This document shows, one piece after another, positions 7,919-17,192 of a stretch of DNA of 64,000 bases. Made by a program: the position numbers and the translations under genes. The DNA lies in contig NZ_BMVO01000017.1 in assembly GCF_014650755.1 (NCBI RefSeq), forward strand, positions 1 through 64,000, given 5' to 3'. Positions within the stretch are counted from its first letter, which is position 1. The number at the start of each line of letters is the position of its first letter. A model generated the notes under the pieces. It had not been told where the DNA came from, did not search any database, and saw only the letters and a program-made list of their open reading frames with translations. The DNA comes from Streptomyces chryseus (GTDB taxonomy: Bacteria; Actinomycetota; Actinomycetes; Streptomycetales; Streptomycetaceae).

Positions 7919-9180
7919 CACCGCACGGGCAGACCGGCGACGCCGCGTACGACGTTGTCGGTCTTCCAGGGCACGTCCTCGGCGGGCACCGCGAGTTCGA
8001 CCTCCGGCAGCCGGCGCAGCAGCGTGCCGAGCGCCACCTGGAGCTCCAGGCGGGCCAGCGGGGCGCCCAGGCAGTGGTGGATGCCGTGGCCGAAGGCGAT
8101 GTGCGGGTTGTGCTCGCGGGTGAGGTCGAGGTCCTCGGGGTTCTCGAAGACGCGCGGGTCGCGGTTTCCGACGGCCGGGAAGATCATGACGGCCTCGCCG
8201 GCCTTCACGAGCTGGCCGCCGAGTTCGAGGTCCTCGGTGGCGATGCGGGTGTTCTCCGAGTACGGGCTGAGCGGGGTGACGCGCAGCAGCTCCTCGATGG
8301 CGGTGTTGAGCAGCTCCGGCCGGTCGACCAGCTTCTGCCACTCCTCACGGCGGCTGAGCAGGATGTACAGGTGGTTGGCGAGCTGGTTGGCCGTGGTGTG
8401 GTGGCCGGTGGCGAGGAGCGCGATCGACATGGTGATCAGCTCCTCCTCGCTCAGCTTGTCCTGCTCGTCGCGGGCGGCGACGAGGGCGGACAGCAGGTCG
8501 TCGCCGGGCTGGGCGCGCCGCTTGGCGATCAGCGAGGACATGTACTCGGGCAGCTTCTCGAAGCGTGCCTCGTTCATCTCCTCGAGGGTGTGCTCGTCGC
8601 CGAGGGTCAGCCAGGTGTCGATCCAGGCGCGGAACTTGTAGTGGTCCTCCAGCGGCACGTCGAGCATTTCGCAGATGACGGTGATCGGCAGCATCCAGGC
8701 GTACTGGGCGGCCAGGTCACCGGTGTTGCCGGAGGCGAGCATCTTGTCGAGCAGCTCGTCGGCTATCTCCTGGGCGCGCGGGCGCATCTGCTCGACCCGG
8801 CGGACGGTGAACGCCTTGGCGACCAGCTTGCGCAGCCGGCCGTGCTCGGGGTCGTCCATGCTGACGATGTTGAGTTCCTCGACGGCCTTGCGCACCCGCG
8901 GCACGTCCTTGCCGACGGTTGCCTCGCGGCTGAACCGGCGGTCGGCGAGGACGGTCTTGACGTCGGCGTGCCGGGTGGCGAGCCACGCCTCGCCGCCGTA
9001 CTGCATGTTGACGCGGGTGAGCGCGGCCTGCTCGCGGATCTCGGCGTACTTGGGGTGCAGTTCGGTGGTGACCGGCTCCCCGAAGGGGTAGCCGGGCACG
9101 AGGCCGTGCATGGGGCAGCCCGGCGGGGGTGCGGCGGCCTCGCCGGGCTGCCCGCTGGATTCGTTCTCGGTGACCGTCAT
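7915..9180 (-). CDS. Cytochrome P450 (bacterial class I, CYP105/107-like)
   Basis: 421 residues. The haem loop FGHGIHHCLGAPLARLEL carries the thiolate Cys near residue 368. The ExxR motif is in AIEELLRVTPLSPYSENTR. The I-helix reads LLATGHHTTANQL, with His where Glu is common before the conserved Thr pair. A soluble protein with no signal or anchor. It lies between a secreted BBE oxidase (37 nt away) and its own ferredoxin, and is a probable tailoring hydroxylase or epoxidase for the polyketide. The site of oxidation cannot be predicted. Confidence 0.95.
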   Translation of the reverse strand: MTVTENESSGQPGEAAAPPPGCPMHGLVPGYPFGEPVTTELHPKYAEIREQAALTRVNMQYGGEAWLATRHADVKTVLADRRFSREATVGKDVPRVRKAVEELNIVSMDDPEHGRLRKLVAKAFTVRRVEQMRPRAQEIADELLDKMLASGNTGDLAAQYAWMLPITVICEMLDVPLEDHYKFRAWIDTWLTLGDEHTLEEMNEARFEKLPEYMSSLIAKRRAQPGDDLLSALVAARDEQDKLSEEELITMSIALLATGHHTTANQLANHLYILLSRREEWQKLVDRPELLNTAIEELLRVTPLSPYSENTRIATEDLELGGQLVKAGEAVMIFPAVGNRDPRVFENPEDLDLTREHNPHIAFGHGIHHCLGAPLARLELQVALGTLLRRLPEVELAVPAEDVPWKTDNVVRGVAGLPVRW

Positions 9181-9217
9181 CGCGATTGCCTTTCTGCGTG
9201 CGTGGGAGGGGGCGGTG

Positions 9218-10723
9218 TCAGTTGCCGATGGCGCGCGGGTGGTTGAAGAACCGCGTCGGGTCGTAGGCCTTCTTGACCGACACCAGGCGGGCGTAGTTCT
9301 CGCCGTAGTAGGCGTGCTGCCAGTCCTTGAGGTACGTGTCGGGGAAGTTGATGTACGAGTGGCCCGTGGACAGCGGGTCGATGGTGTTGAAGCCGTTGGT
9401 GGCCCAGGCGACGGCGGCGGACGAGTCCTCGGCGGCCGGAGCGGCGCTGCCGAGCGCGACGCCGAACCCGACGTGGAACAGCGCGTCGCGGTGGACGAAG
9501 GCGTTGGCGCGCGGAGACAGGTCGGCGACGGCGCCGCCGAGGCCCATGAAGCTCAGGTAGCGGGTCTGCCCGGCTGTCGGGGTGGCCTCGAACGCGGCGA
9601 GCGCGGCGGCGGTGCCGCTGGTGCCGAGCGGCTTGCTGATCATGCGGGCGCGCATCCGCTGCCACTGGGTGCGCGGCGGGTGGGGGGCGCCGTCGGCGAT
9701 CCCGTACACGTGCTCCATGCCCTCGGCGAACGTCAGGTCCAGCACCTTGCTGCTGGCGGGGGTGGCGCCGACCCGGGAGTTGAGCTCGGCGAGGCCGGCG
9801 TCGGCCTGCTCCTTGGTGCCGTAGTACGCGCCCTGCTGGAGGATGAGCGGCGGGTTGCCGGAGCCGGCGTCCGGCTGGATCACGATGACCTGGGCGTTGC
9901 TGCGGCGCGGGGTGGTGACGTACCACTCCTGCCAGGCGGCGAGGAACGCGTCGGCGTCGTCCCAGTTCCAGAACTGCTCGTAGAAGACCATGCGCGGGGC
10001 CGAGACGGGCCGCACCTCGAAGTCGACGACGACACCGAAGTTGCCGCCGCCGCTGCCGCGCAGCGCCCAGAAGAGGTCGGGGTTGCAGGTCTCGGAGGCG
10101 CGCACCTGGCGGCCGTCGGCGAGCACGACCTGCGCGGAGACGACCCGGTCCGAGCCGATGCCGAACGCCCGGCTCTGGTAGCCGACGCCACCGCCGGACA
10201 GGTATCCGCCGACGGCCACGTCGGGGCAGGTGCCGGTCACGAACTGCTGGTTGTACGGCTTGAGGGCCGCCAGCGCCTCGATGCTGTGGACACCGGGACC
10301 CAGGTGCACGGTCGGCCGGCCGCCGCCCTTGATGTGCTTGATGCGGCGTACGTCGAGGACGATGCCGTCACCGGTCGACCAGCCCGCGAAGTTGTGGCCG
10401 CCGCTGCGGGTGCGCAGCGTGAGGCCGTTGTCGCGGGCGAAGCGGACCACGGCGCTGACGTCGTCGGCGGTCTCGCCGTAGACGACGCCGGCCGGACGGA
10501 TCGCGTCGTACTCGCCGATCGCCAGCTGCTTGGACGCGTCGTACGTGGCCTCGCCGGGCAGCACGACGTCGCCCTGGATGCGGGAGCGCAGCGCCGCCCA
10601 GTCCGGGGCGGTGGCGGCGCGTCCGCCGCCGCCGTCCGCGTAGGCCGAGGTGCCGGTGCCGGCGACCGCGGCGGTGGCGGCGAGGGCGCCGCCGGCGCGG
10701 AGCAGATTCCTTCTGTCGAGCAT
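9218..10723 (-). CDS. Secreted FAD-linked oxidase, berberine bridge enzyme family, bicovalent flavin type
   Basis: 501 residues. A Tat signal (MLDRRNLLRAGG, then an Ala-rich h-region to about residue 30) precedes a FAD_binding_4 domain. TRSGGHNFAGW carries the His and TGTCPDVAVGGYLSGGG the Cys that typically bind FAD at two points. The C-terminal BBE motif is NYARLVSVKKAYDPTRFFNHP. Exported members such as AknOx or GilR oxidise the finished product late in the pathway, so a role as an extracellular final oxidase is a reasonable inference. The ATG at 10721-10723 follows GGAGG; an upstream ATG at 10753 would move the Tat motif inward and is rejected. First gene of the operon with P450 and ferredoxin. 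Confidence 0.92.
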   Translation of the reverse strand: MLDRRNLLRAGGALAATAAVAGTGTSAYADGGGGRAATAPDWAALRSRIQGDVVLPGEATYDASKQLAIGEYDAIRPAGVVYGETADDVSAVVRFARDNGLTLRTRSGGHNFAGWSTGDGIVLDVRRIKHIKGGGRPTVHLGPGVHSIEALAALKPYNQQFVTGTCPDVAVGGYLSGGGVGYQSRAFGIGSDRVVSAQVVLADGRQVRASETCNPDLFWALRGSGGGNFGVVVDFEVRPVSAPRMVFYEQFWNWDDADAFLAAWQEWYVTTPRRSNAQVIVIQPDAGSGNPPLILQQGAYYGTKEQADAGLAELNSRVGATPASSKVLDLTFAEGMEHVYGIADGAPHPPRTQWQRMRARMISKPLGTSGTAAALAAFEATPTAGQTRYLSFMGLGGAVADLSPRANAFVHRDALFHVGFGVALGSAAPAAEDSSAAVAWATNGFNTIDPLSTGHSYINFPDTYLKDWQHAYYGENYARLVSVKKAYDPTRFFNHPRAIGN

Positions 10724-10938
10724 GGGTCCTCCGGGGAAAGTACGTGCTGTCACATGAGGTAAGGCAGTAATGCAGGGAAACCGTATTCAGTGCCTCCGGC
10801 CCAGCGCATTCCCCTGAATACCCCCTTATTCGAGGGGACTTGGAACACAGGGGGCGCTAAGGGTGTGCACGGGTCGGCGTTCTTCCTAATGTCGCCGTGC
10901 CGCCACCTATCGCTTCGGCCCCGAAATGGAGACACGAC

Positions 10939-12204
10939 GTGTCCGCAACCATGCCGACCGTGGATTCCGATCCAGACATACGAAGAGAGCGCAAGGCGCT
11001 CCCGTCACTGACGGGCGTCCGGTTCTTCGCCGCGCTTCTGGTGTTCTTCATCCACGCACTTCAGCCCATCGGCCCGGTCGACCACTCGGGGCCCGTCAAC
11101 CCGTTCGGCGACAAGGACGTCGCGGACGGGCTGTACACGTTCTTCGGACCCGCCGGCTTCCTGGGCGTGTCCTTCTTCTTCCTGCTCAGCGGATTCGTCA
11201 TCACCTGGTCGGTGAAGCCGGGCGAGCGGCTCACCGCCTATTGGCGCCGACGACTCGTGAAGATCTTCCCGAACCACCTCGTGATGTGGACCCTGGCACT
11301 CGGTCTCTTCGCGTACGCCTACACCTCGGTGACCACCGGATTCCTCAGCCTTTTCCTGGTGAATTCCTGGGTCAACGCACTCGACGTGCAGATGAGCGTC
11401 AACGCGCCTTCCTGGTCGCTCTGCGCCGAGATGCTGTTCTACCTGAGCTTCCCGCTGCTGCTGCACTTCGTACGGAGGATTCCGGCCCGCCGCCTGTACT
11501 GGTACGCCGCCGGCACCATCGTGGGCATGATCGGCGTCGGCCTGGTGACGACGTACGTGATCACGGACTCGCCGAGCAACCCGATGATCCCGCTCTCGCC
11601 GTCGCAGATGTGGTTCAACTACACGCTGCCGCCCACCCGCATGTTCGAGTTCGTCCTCGGCATGCTGCTGGCGCGGATCGTGCTCGCGGGCCGCTGGCCG
11701 AAGATCGGGGCGGTGCCCGTCATCGCCCTGGTGGCCGCCGGCTACGTCGCCGCCATCTACGTGCCGGCGCCGTACAACTTCGTCGCGACCACGGCGATTC
11801 CCTTCAGCGTGGCGATCGCCTCGCTCGCCGCGGCCGACGTGCGCGGTGCCAACACCCGTCTCCGGGGCCCGGTCATGCAGTGGCTGGGCAATGTCTCCTT
11901 CGGCTTCTATCTGGCCCAGGGTGTGGTGATCTTCTGGGGCCGGCAGGCGCTGCTCGGCAACGGCACGTTCAGCACCCCGGTGGCGATCCTGGTCATGCTC
12001 GGGATGTTCGCTGCCACGCTGCTGGCCGGCTGGCTGCTCTACACCTTCGTGGAGATGCCGGCCATGCGCCGCTGGAGCCGGCCGCGTCCGCGCCCCGCCC
12101 CGGCGCCCCGGGCCGAGGAGAGCCCGGCCCTGGTCTCCGTGCCGCGTGAGGCGGCCCGTACGGCGGCCTGGACTCCCGGGGCCGAGCCGGCCGTACGCCC
12201 CTGA
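10939..12204 (+). CDS. Membrane acyltransferase, acyltransferase_3 (OafA/NodX) family
   Basis: 421 residues. It begins with LPSLTGVRFFAALLVFFIHAL, the first helix of the family with the catalytic-site His, followed by RRRLVKIFPNHLVMWTLAL and about ten membrane spans. These enzymes O-acylate sugars or natural products from acyl-CoA at the membrane. Ansamitocin's ester side chain is added by a membrane acyltransferase (Asm19), so acylation of the nearby polyketide is plausible but not shown. The GTG at 10939 sits behind ATGGAGAC; an in-frame ATG at 10951 is the alternative. The tail after about residue 385 is Pro/Ala/Arg-rich and cytoplasmic. Divergent from the BBE oxidase across a 215-nt gap with a GC dip. 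Confidence 0.88.
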   Translation: MSATMPTVDSDPDIRRERKALPSLTGVRFFAALLVFFIHALQPIGPVDHSGPVNPFGDKDVADGLYTFFGPAGFLGVSFFFLLSGFVITWSVKPGERLTAYWRRRLVKIFPNHLVMWTLALGLFAYAYTSVTTGFLSLFLVNSWVNALDVQMSVNAPSWSLCAEMLFYLSFPLLLHFVRRIPARRLYWYAAGTIVGMIGVGLVTTYVITDSPSNPMIPLSPSQMWFNYTLPPTRMFEFVLGMLLARIVLAGRWPKIGAVPVIALVAAGYVAAIYVPAPYNFVATTAIPFSVAIASLAAADVRGANTRLRGPVMQWLGNVSFGFYLAQGVVIFWGRQALLGNGTFSTPVAILVMLGMFAATLLAGWLLYTFVEMPAMRRWSRPRPRPAPAPRAEESPALVSVPREAARTAAWTPGAEPAVRP

Positions 12205-12249
12205 ACCCCTCCCGGCCCGGTCATCCCCCGCCCGGGACCGGGAGGCCCG

Positions 12250-12287
12250 CGTCCGGCGGGCACGGCAGACGCCGTGCCCGCCGGACG
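12250..12287. terminator. Perfect 17-bp hairpin terminator between convergent genes
   Basis: CGTCCGGCGGGCACGGC, then AGAC, then the exact complement. It separates the acyltransferase from the DAHP synthase gene, which converge here. Confidence 0.8.
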
Positions 12288-12314
12288 TACGACGTCCGCG
12301 GCCGGACGGCGGAC

Positions 12315-13712
12315 TCATCCGCGCATCAGCTCGGCGACCATGAACGCGAGTTCCACGGACTGCTCGGAGTTGAGGCGCGGGTCGCAGTTGGTCTCGTACC
12401 GGGCCACGAGCCCCGCGTCGTCCAGGCCCCGCGCGCCGCCGAGGCACTCGGTGACGTGGTCGCCGGTGAGCTCGATGTGCAGGCCGCCCGGGTGGGTGCC
12501 GAGCTCCCGGTGGACCTGGAAGAAGCCCTTCACCTCGTCGAGGATGTCGTCGAAGTGCCGCGACTTGTAACCGCTGGCGGTCTCCTTGGTGTTGCCGTGC
12601 ATCGGGTCGCACTGCCAGATCACCCGGTGGCCGGTGGCGGTGACCTTCTCCACGATGGCCGGCAGGACCTCGCGCACCCGGCCGCAGCCCATTCGGCTGA
12701 TGAAGGTGAGGCGGCCGGGGACGCCGTCCGGGTCGAGCCGCTCGACGTACTCGGCGGCCTGCTCGGGCGTCGTACCCGGGCCGATCTTGATGCCGATCGG
12801 GTTGGCCAGCATCGACGCGAACGCCACATGGGCGTCGTCGAGTCCGCGGGTGCGCTCGCCGATCCACAGGAAGTGGCCGGACAGGCCGTACAGGCGCTCG
12901 GGTCCTCCCTGTGCCGCGCCGCCGCCGGCCCTCAGCAGTCCGCGCTCGTAGTCGAGCAGCAGCGCCTCGTGGCTCGCGTAGATCTCGGTGGTGTGCAGGG
13001 CGCTGTGGTCGGCCCGGCAGGCGGACATGAAGCGCAGGCCGCTGTCGATCTCGGCGGCCAGGGCGGCGAAGCGCTCACCGGCCGGGGAGTCGCGGACGAA
13101 GTTCTGGTTCCAGCCCTGGACGCGCTGGAGGTCGGCCACGCCGGAGTCGACCATGGCGCGGACGTGGTTGAGGCTCGCGCTGGAGTGGGCGTACGCCTGG
13201 AGCATGCGGGCGGGGTCGGCGACGCGGGCCGCGGGGGTGGGCGTCGCGGAGTTGACGATGTCGCCGCGGTAGACGGGCAGGGTGAGGTCGTCGGTGGGCT
13301 TCGACCGGGGCTTGGCGTACTGGCCGGCGATCCGGCCCACCTTGACGACCGGCAGGCTCGCGCCGTAGGTGAGGACGACCGCCATCTGCAGCAGGGTGCG
13401 GATGTTCGAGTGGACGTGCTCCTCGGTGTTGCCCGCGAAGGTCTCCGCGCAGTCGCCGCCGTGCAGCAGGAAGGCCTGCCCGTGGGCGACCTCGGCGAGG
13501 CGCCGGTGCAGCCGGTCGACCTCGCCGGGCAGCACGAGCGACGGCATGCGTTCCAGGGTGGTGCGTACGTCGGCCACGGCCTGCGGGTCCGGGTAGTCGG
13601 GCTGCTGGGCCGCGGGTCTGGCGAGCGCGTCGGCGACGCCCGCGGCCAGGGCGGGCGGCAGGCCCCCGGACTCCGCGCCGGGGCGGGTGGTGTTCTGCAT
13701 GAGTGCTGGCAT
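12315..13712 (-). CDS. Class II (plant/actinomycete-type) DAHP synthase, RifH-like
   Basis: 465 residues. Family hallmarks: LLHGGDCAETF (metal-binding Cys, about residue 75), KVGRIAGQYAKPRS, GIKIGPGTTPEQ, WQCDPMHGNTKE and LHIELTGDHVTECLGG. It condenses PEP with erythrose 4-phosphate, or the amino analogue in AHBA pathways, as the first step to an aromatic. Placement with a shikimate-dehydrogenase-like enzyme in an antibiotic locus suggests a dedicated pathway copy equivalent to RifH. The start is uncertain: ATG 13712 gives the typical length but has no clear ribosome site, and ATG 13700 is the alternative. It lies 67 nt downstream of the dehydrogenase gene. Confidence 0.93.
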   Translation of the reverse strand: MPALMQNTTRPGAESGGLPPALAAGVADALARPAAQQPDYPDPQAVADVRTTLERMPSLVLPGEVDRLHRRLAEVAHGQAFLLHGGDCAETFAGNTEEHVHSNIRTLLQMAVVLTYGASLPVVKVGRIAGQYAKPRSKPTDDLTLPVYRGDIVNSATPTPAARVADPARMLQAYAHSSASLNHVRAMVDSGVADLQRVQGWNQNFVRDSPAGERFAALAAEIDSGLRFMSACRADHSALHTTEIYASHEALLLDYERGLLRAGGGAAQGGPERLYGLSGHFLWIGERTRGLDDAHVAFASMLANPIGIKIGPGTTPEQAAEYVERLDPDGVPGRLTFISRMGCGRVREVLPAIVEKVTATGHRVIWQCDPMHGNTKETASGYKSRHFDDILDEVKGFFQVHRELGTHPGGLHIELTGDHVTECLGGARGLDDAGLVARYETNCDPRLNSEQSVELAFMVAELMRG

Positions 13713-13779
13713 GCCGAGGAGAGTAGGGACGAGCGCGGCGGCGTCGGCCATCCGCCGGTAATCGGCGCTCCACTGCTCC

Positions 13780-14595
13780 CTACGGGCAGTCGGCGCGCTC
13801 GTCCAGGCGGAAGAACTCCCGGTAGAGGTCAAGCTGTTGGGCCAGCATCGGCGCCCCGTAGTGCACCCTGAGGCCGCGTGCCTCCGCCGCCTCGATCAGG
13901 GCGGTGCGGCGCGGCTTCATGATGATGTCGGCCACGACGGTGCCCGGGTCCAGCGCCGCCGGGTCGAAGGCGAGCGGGTCCTGCGGGCGCAGCCCCATCG
14001 GGGTGGCGTTCACCGCGATGTCGGCGGGGACCGGGGCCCGCGCCCCGGCGATCCGCCCGCTCCCGTACCCGGCGAGCCGCCGCACGAGCCGCTCGACCCG
14101 GTCCTGCTCCGTGTCCCACACGGTGACGTGGGCGCCCGCGCCGACCAGTGCCACGGCGATGGCGCAGCCGGCCCCGCCCGCTCCGGCCAGCGACACCCGC
14201 CGGCCGCGCGGGTCGTGTCCGGCCACGCGCAGGCCGCGTACGAAGCCGGCTCCGTCGAAGTTCTCCGCCTGCCAGCGGCCTTCGGGGGTGCGGCGCATCG
14301 CGTTGGTGGAGCCGCTCAGCGCGGCGGCCGGGCTGATGTCGTCGGCGAACGCCAGGCAGGCCGCCTTGTGCGGGACGGTGATCAGAAGCCCGTCCAGGTT
14401 CCTGACGCGCTTCAGTCCCCGTACGACGTCGGCGAGGTCGTCCGGGCGGGCGTGGACGGGCACCAGGACGGCGTCGGCGCCGAGGCGCGTGAACAGGGGG
14501 TTGAGCATCGCCGGGGCCTGCACCTGGGCCACCGGGTCGCCGATGACCGCGAACAGGCGGGTGGTTCCGGAGATCACCGGGCCGGTGGCGCTCAT
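13780..14595 (-). CDS. Shikimate/quinate-type dehydrogenase, RifI (aminoquinate dehydrogenase)-like
   Basis: 271 residues. The substrate-binding half holds the catalytic Lys in LLITVPHKAACLAFAD and the Asn in SGSTNAMRRTPEGRW. The NAD(P) loop is SLAGAGGAGCAIAVALVGAG. NATPMGL is the usual family signature near residue 200. Housekeeping AroE genes are rarely placed with DAHP synthase and exporters, so a secondary-metabolism role is preferred. The ATG overlaps the upstream MFS stop (ATGA), so translation is coupled. Whether it uses shikimate, quinate or an amino analogue cannot be decided from sequence. Confidence 0.88.
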   Translation of the reverse strand: MSATGPVISGTTRLFAVIGDPVAQVQAPAMLNPLFTRLGADAVLVPVHARPDDLADVVRGLKRVRNLDGLLITVPHKAACLAFADDISPAAALSGSTNAMRRTPEGRWQAENFDGAGFVRGLRVAGHDPRGRRVSLAGAGGAGCAIAVALVGAGAHVTVWDTEQDRVERLVRRLAGYGSGRIAGARAPVPADIAVNATPMGLRPQDPLAFDPAALDPGTVVADIIMKPRRTALIEAAEARGLRVHYGAPMLAQQLDLYREFFRLDERADCP

Positions 14596-15986
14596 GCCGG
14601 TCTGCCGCGCGGGCCGGTCCACAGGATCCGCAGCAGGACCGCGAGGACGGCGGCTCCGCCGAGCGCCGCGAGTACGGCGTACGACAGCTGCGCGACCACG
14701 AGGCCCGCGGCGAGCGCGCCGACGGCGGAGGCGGCCTGGATGATCAGGTCGCAGGCGCCCTGGGCCGGGACCCGCTGCGAGATGGGGAGCGCCTCGCTCA
14801 GGGCGGCGGATCCGGCGACGAACCCGGCCGCCCAGCCGGCGCCCAGGAGCAGCAGGCCGGCGCCGACACCGGCTTCGGAGTGCGGGGGCGAGGCGAAGAG
14901 CACCCCGGCGGCGGCGAACTGCAGGGCGAGGCCGGTGACGAACAGCCGGTAGGACCCGTACGTGTCGACGAGGTAGCCGACCAGGGGGCTCGGCAGGTAC
15001 ATCCCGGCGACGTGGACGCTGATGACGATGCCGATGAGCCCGACGGAGACGCCGCCGTGGTGCATGTGGAGGGCGGCCATGTTCATCAGGGCGATCATCA
15101 CGGCGTGCACGGTCGTCGAGACGACGACCGCCCGCCGTGCCTGGGCGTTGTGCCGCAGCGTCCGCAGGCCGGCCCGCAGCCCTGCCGGGCGGTCGGTGGC
15201 GCTCTTTTGGGCCGCGCCCGCGTCGGCGTGCTCCCGCTCGGTGTTCGCCCGCTCAGTGTTCGCCCGCTCGGCTTTCGCGTCCTCGGCTTTCGCGTCCTCG
15301 GCGTTCGCGTCCTCGGCGTTCGCGTTCTCGGCGGCGCGGGCCAGGAGCAGCGGGTCCGGCCGCAGGAACCCGTACGCGAGCAGGGAGGTCCCCACGAGCC
15401 CCGCCGCGATGACGATGAACGGCGAGGTGAACTCGGGGAGGGGGGAGCCGGGTACGAGCTTGTCGGTGATGCCGACGAGCGAGGGGCCGAGCACCCCGCC
15501 CGCCGTCGAGGCCCAGGTGACCATGCCCACCGCCCGGCCGTGCCGGCCGTCGGCGGCCAGGTCGGTGGCGGCGAACCGGATCTGGAACCCGGCGGCGATG
15601 GCGCCGCCGATGCCGAAGGAACCGATCACGACCAGCGGGAAGCTGTCGAGCAGCGCTCCGCAGACCACCACGCCCGCGGCCACCGCTCCCGTCAGCTGCC
15701 CCACGGCGAGGCCGACCCGTCTGCCGTACCGGGCGGACAGCGCCGCCAGCGGCACCGCGCAGGCGACCGAGCCGCAGAAGATGCTCGCCTGGGTGAAACC
15801 GGCCCGGGTCGCCGAGCCGGTGATGCGCTCGGCGAGCAGCGACACCACGGGACCGCTCATGGCGATCACCATGGAGAAGAGGATCTGCAGGCACAGCAGC
15901 ACCCTGAGCACCCGCCGCTGGACCCGCGCGGGCACGGGTGCGGGCGGGCTGCCGGCGGGCGGCCTGGCGGAGGCGACGGTGGCCAC
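14592..15986 (-). CDS. MFS transporter with a repeat-encoded charged central loop
   Basis: 464 residues with about 12 hydrophobic spans. Helix 2-3 loop ALSARYGRRVGLAVGQ is a motif A variant. Between helix 6 and helix 7 is an unusually polar loop (about residues 218-252) built of ANAED, AKAED and RANTE pentads, encoded by a 15-nt tandem repeat. The GTG start at 15986 is 4 nt after the SagB-type gene stop, and the stop overlaps the dehydrogenase start, so it sits inside one operon running from the small peptide gene to DAHP synthase. Probable exporter of the product or of a peptide made by the same operon. Confidence 0.88.
   Translation of the reverse strand: MATVASARPPAGSPPAPVPARVQRRVLRVLLCLQILFSMVIAMSGPVVSLLAERITGSATRAGFTQASIFCGSVACAVPLAALSARYGRRVGLAVGQLTGAVAAGVVVCGALLDSFPLVVIGSFGIGGAIAAGFQIRFAATDLAADGRHGRAVGMVTWASTAGGVLGPSLVGITDKLVPGSPLPEFTSPFIVIAAGLVGTSLLAYGFLRPDPLLLARAAENANAEDANAEDAKAEDAKAERANTERANTEREHADAGAAQKSATDRPAGLRAGLRTLRHNAQARRAVVVSTTVHAVMIALMNMAALHMHHGGVSVGLIGIVISVHVAGMYLPSPLVGYLVDTYGSYRLFVTGLALQFAAAGVLFASPPHSEAGVGAGLLLLGAGWAAGFVAGSAALSEALPISQRVPAQGACDLIIQAASAVGALAAGLVVAQLSYAVLAALGGAAVLAVLLRILWTGPRGRPA
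15229..15333. repeat. 15-nt tandem repeat (minisatellite), about seven units
   Basis: Units of the type TTCGCCCGCTCGGTG and TTCGCGTCCTCGGCG follow one another in frame inside the MFS gene. On the coding strand each unit encodes five residues (ERANT, EDAKA or EDANA), so copy-number change alters loop length without a frameshift. Confidence 0.85.
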
Positions 15987-15990
15987 GGGG

Positions 15991-17109
15991 TCAGTCCCGT
16001 GCGCCGGAGATCGGGAAGCTGGGAACGCCTTCCCCGCGTACGGCGGGGATGCCGGCCCCGAAGACGTACAGCGCGCTCTCCGAGATGCCGTCGAGGCCCA
16101 GGGCCGTCTCCAGCTCGGTGTCCCGGAACGCGTCGGTCTGGAACGGGCCGAGTCCCGCCGCGGTCGCGCACAGCGCGAACGTCTGGGCGAGGTGGCCGGC
16201 GTTCAGCAGAATCGTGCGCAGAATCCGGGAATTGCGGTACTTGTACATCGCACGGTTGACGTCGAAGGTCAGCAGGACGACGAATCCGGCGGAGGTCACC
16301 ATGCGCTGCTCGAAACCGACCCGGTCCAGATCGACCTCGCCGTCGAGGAGTTCAAGACTGTGGTCTTCCGGACAGTAGCGGTAGAGCCCGGGAGCGATGG
16401 ACTCCACATTGCGTACGACGATGTAGCACTCGCTCTCGTGGCGCGATCCGCCGCACGGACTCGTCCGCATCATCAACTGGCCGAAGTTCGGGACGTCGAT
16501 GAAGTACATGGGCCCGAAGGCGAAATGCAGGACGGTCGAGAATTCTCGCAGCCCGACCGGCTCGTCGGCGAATTCACGGGTCGTGCGGCGCGAGACGAGT
16601 ACGTCCTCGAAGTCCCGGCGCAGCGGCACGAAGCTCCGCGGCAGCCGGAGTTTGGGGCCGCCGCTGCGGCGTCCGAACACCGACGGGGGCGGGCCCTCTT
16701 CGAGCAGTTCGCTGACGAGCTCGGTGCGCCCGGTGTCGGCGCCGTTCTCCTCCGTCACGTACGAGACGTTCTTGGTGGCGAAGTGGAAGTAGCGGGCGGC
16801 GTCGCCCCAGTGGCGCCACGCCTCGTCGAGCTTGTCCTCGCGCTCCGCCTCGTCGCGGGTGCGCAGCAGGCCCACGTCGGCGAGCTGCTTGACGGCTCCG
16901 CGCACGGACGCCGGGTCGTAGCCCTCGAACCGGTCGAGGACGGTCTCGGGGTCGGTCCAGTCCTCGAAGTGACCGAGGATGTCGAGCGCCGTGCCGTCGA
17001 TCTGGACGCCGGTGCGTCCCTCGTCGCCGGGCTCCGCGAGATAGTCCTCGACGGTGAGGCCGCCGTTCTGCCAGCCGGCCATCAGAGTGCGAGAGCGTCG
17101 CAGCTCCAT
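15991..17109 (-). CDS. SagB/nitroreductase-type FMN dehydrogenase with N-terminal winged-helix-like domain
   Basis: 372 residues. Residues ~25-85 (VEDYLAEPGDEGRTGVQIDGTALDILGHFEDW through KQLADVGLLRTRDE) look like a winged-helix or RiPP-recognition-type module. The nitroreductase domain starts near residue 170 with DFEDVLVSRRTTREFADEPVGLREFSTVLHFAFG, and the FMN-site residues RTSPCGGSRHESECYIVVRNV follow. SagB-type enzymes oxidise azolines in thiazole/oxazole peptides, but no YcaO cyclodehydratase is nearby. Its gene follows a 24-residue peptide gene across a hairpin and precedes an exporter by 4 nt. The role is open: peptide dehydrogenation, or oxidation in the polyketide pathway. The ATG at 17109 has GGGAGAA upstream. 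Confidence 0.85.
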   Translation of the reverse strand: MELRRSRTLMAGWQNGGLTVEDYLAEPGDEGRTGVQIDGTALDILGHFEDWTDPETVLDRFEGYDPASVRGAVKQLADVGLLRTRDEAEREDKLDEAWRHWGDAARYFHFATKNVSYVTEENGADTGRTELVSELLEEGPPPSVFGRRSGGPKLRLPRSFVPLRRDFEDVLVSRRTTREFADEPVGLREFSTVLHFAFGPMYFIDVPNFGQLMMRTSPCGGSRHESECYIVVRNVESIAPGLYRYCPEDHSLELLDGEVDLDRVGFEQRMVTSAGFVVLLTFDVNRAMYKYRNSRILRTILLNAGHLAQTFALCATAAGLGPFQTDAFRDTELETALGLDGISESALYVFGAGIPAVRGEGVPSFPISGARD

Positions 17110-17192
17110 AAGAATTCTCCCGTTCTACGGTGCGTTTCGCGGACTGGATTCCCGTCGCGCACCCCGTTGTGGAAAACGGGGCCGCGCATGAC

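Noticed and set aside
15229..15333. Possible CRISPR-like repeats
   Set aside because: Units are contiguous, 15 nt, in frame inside an MFS gene and without spacers.
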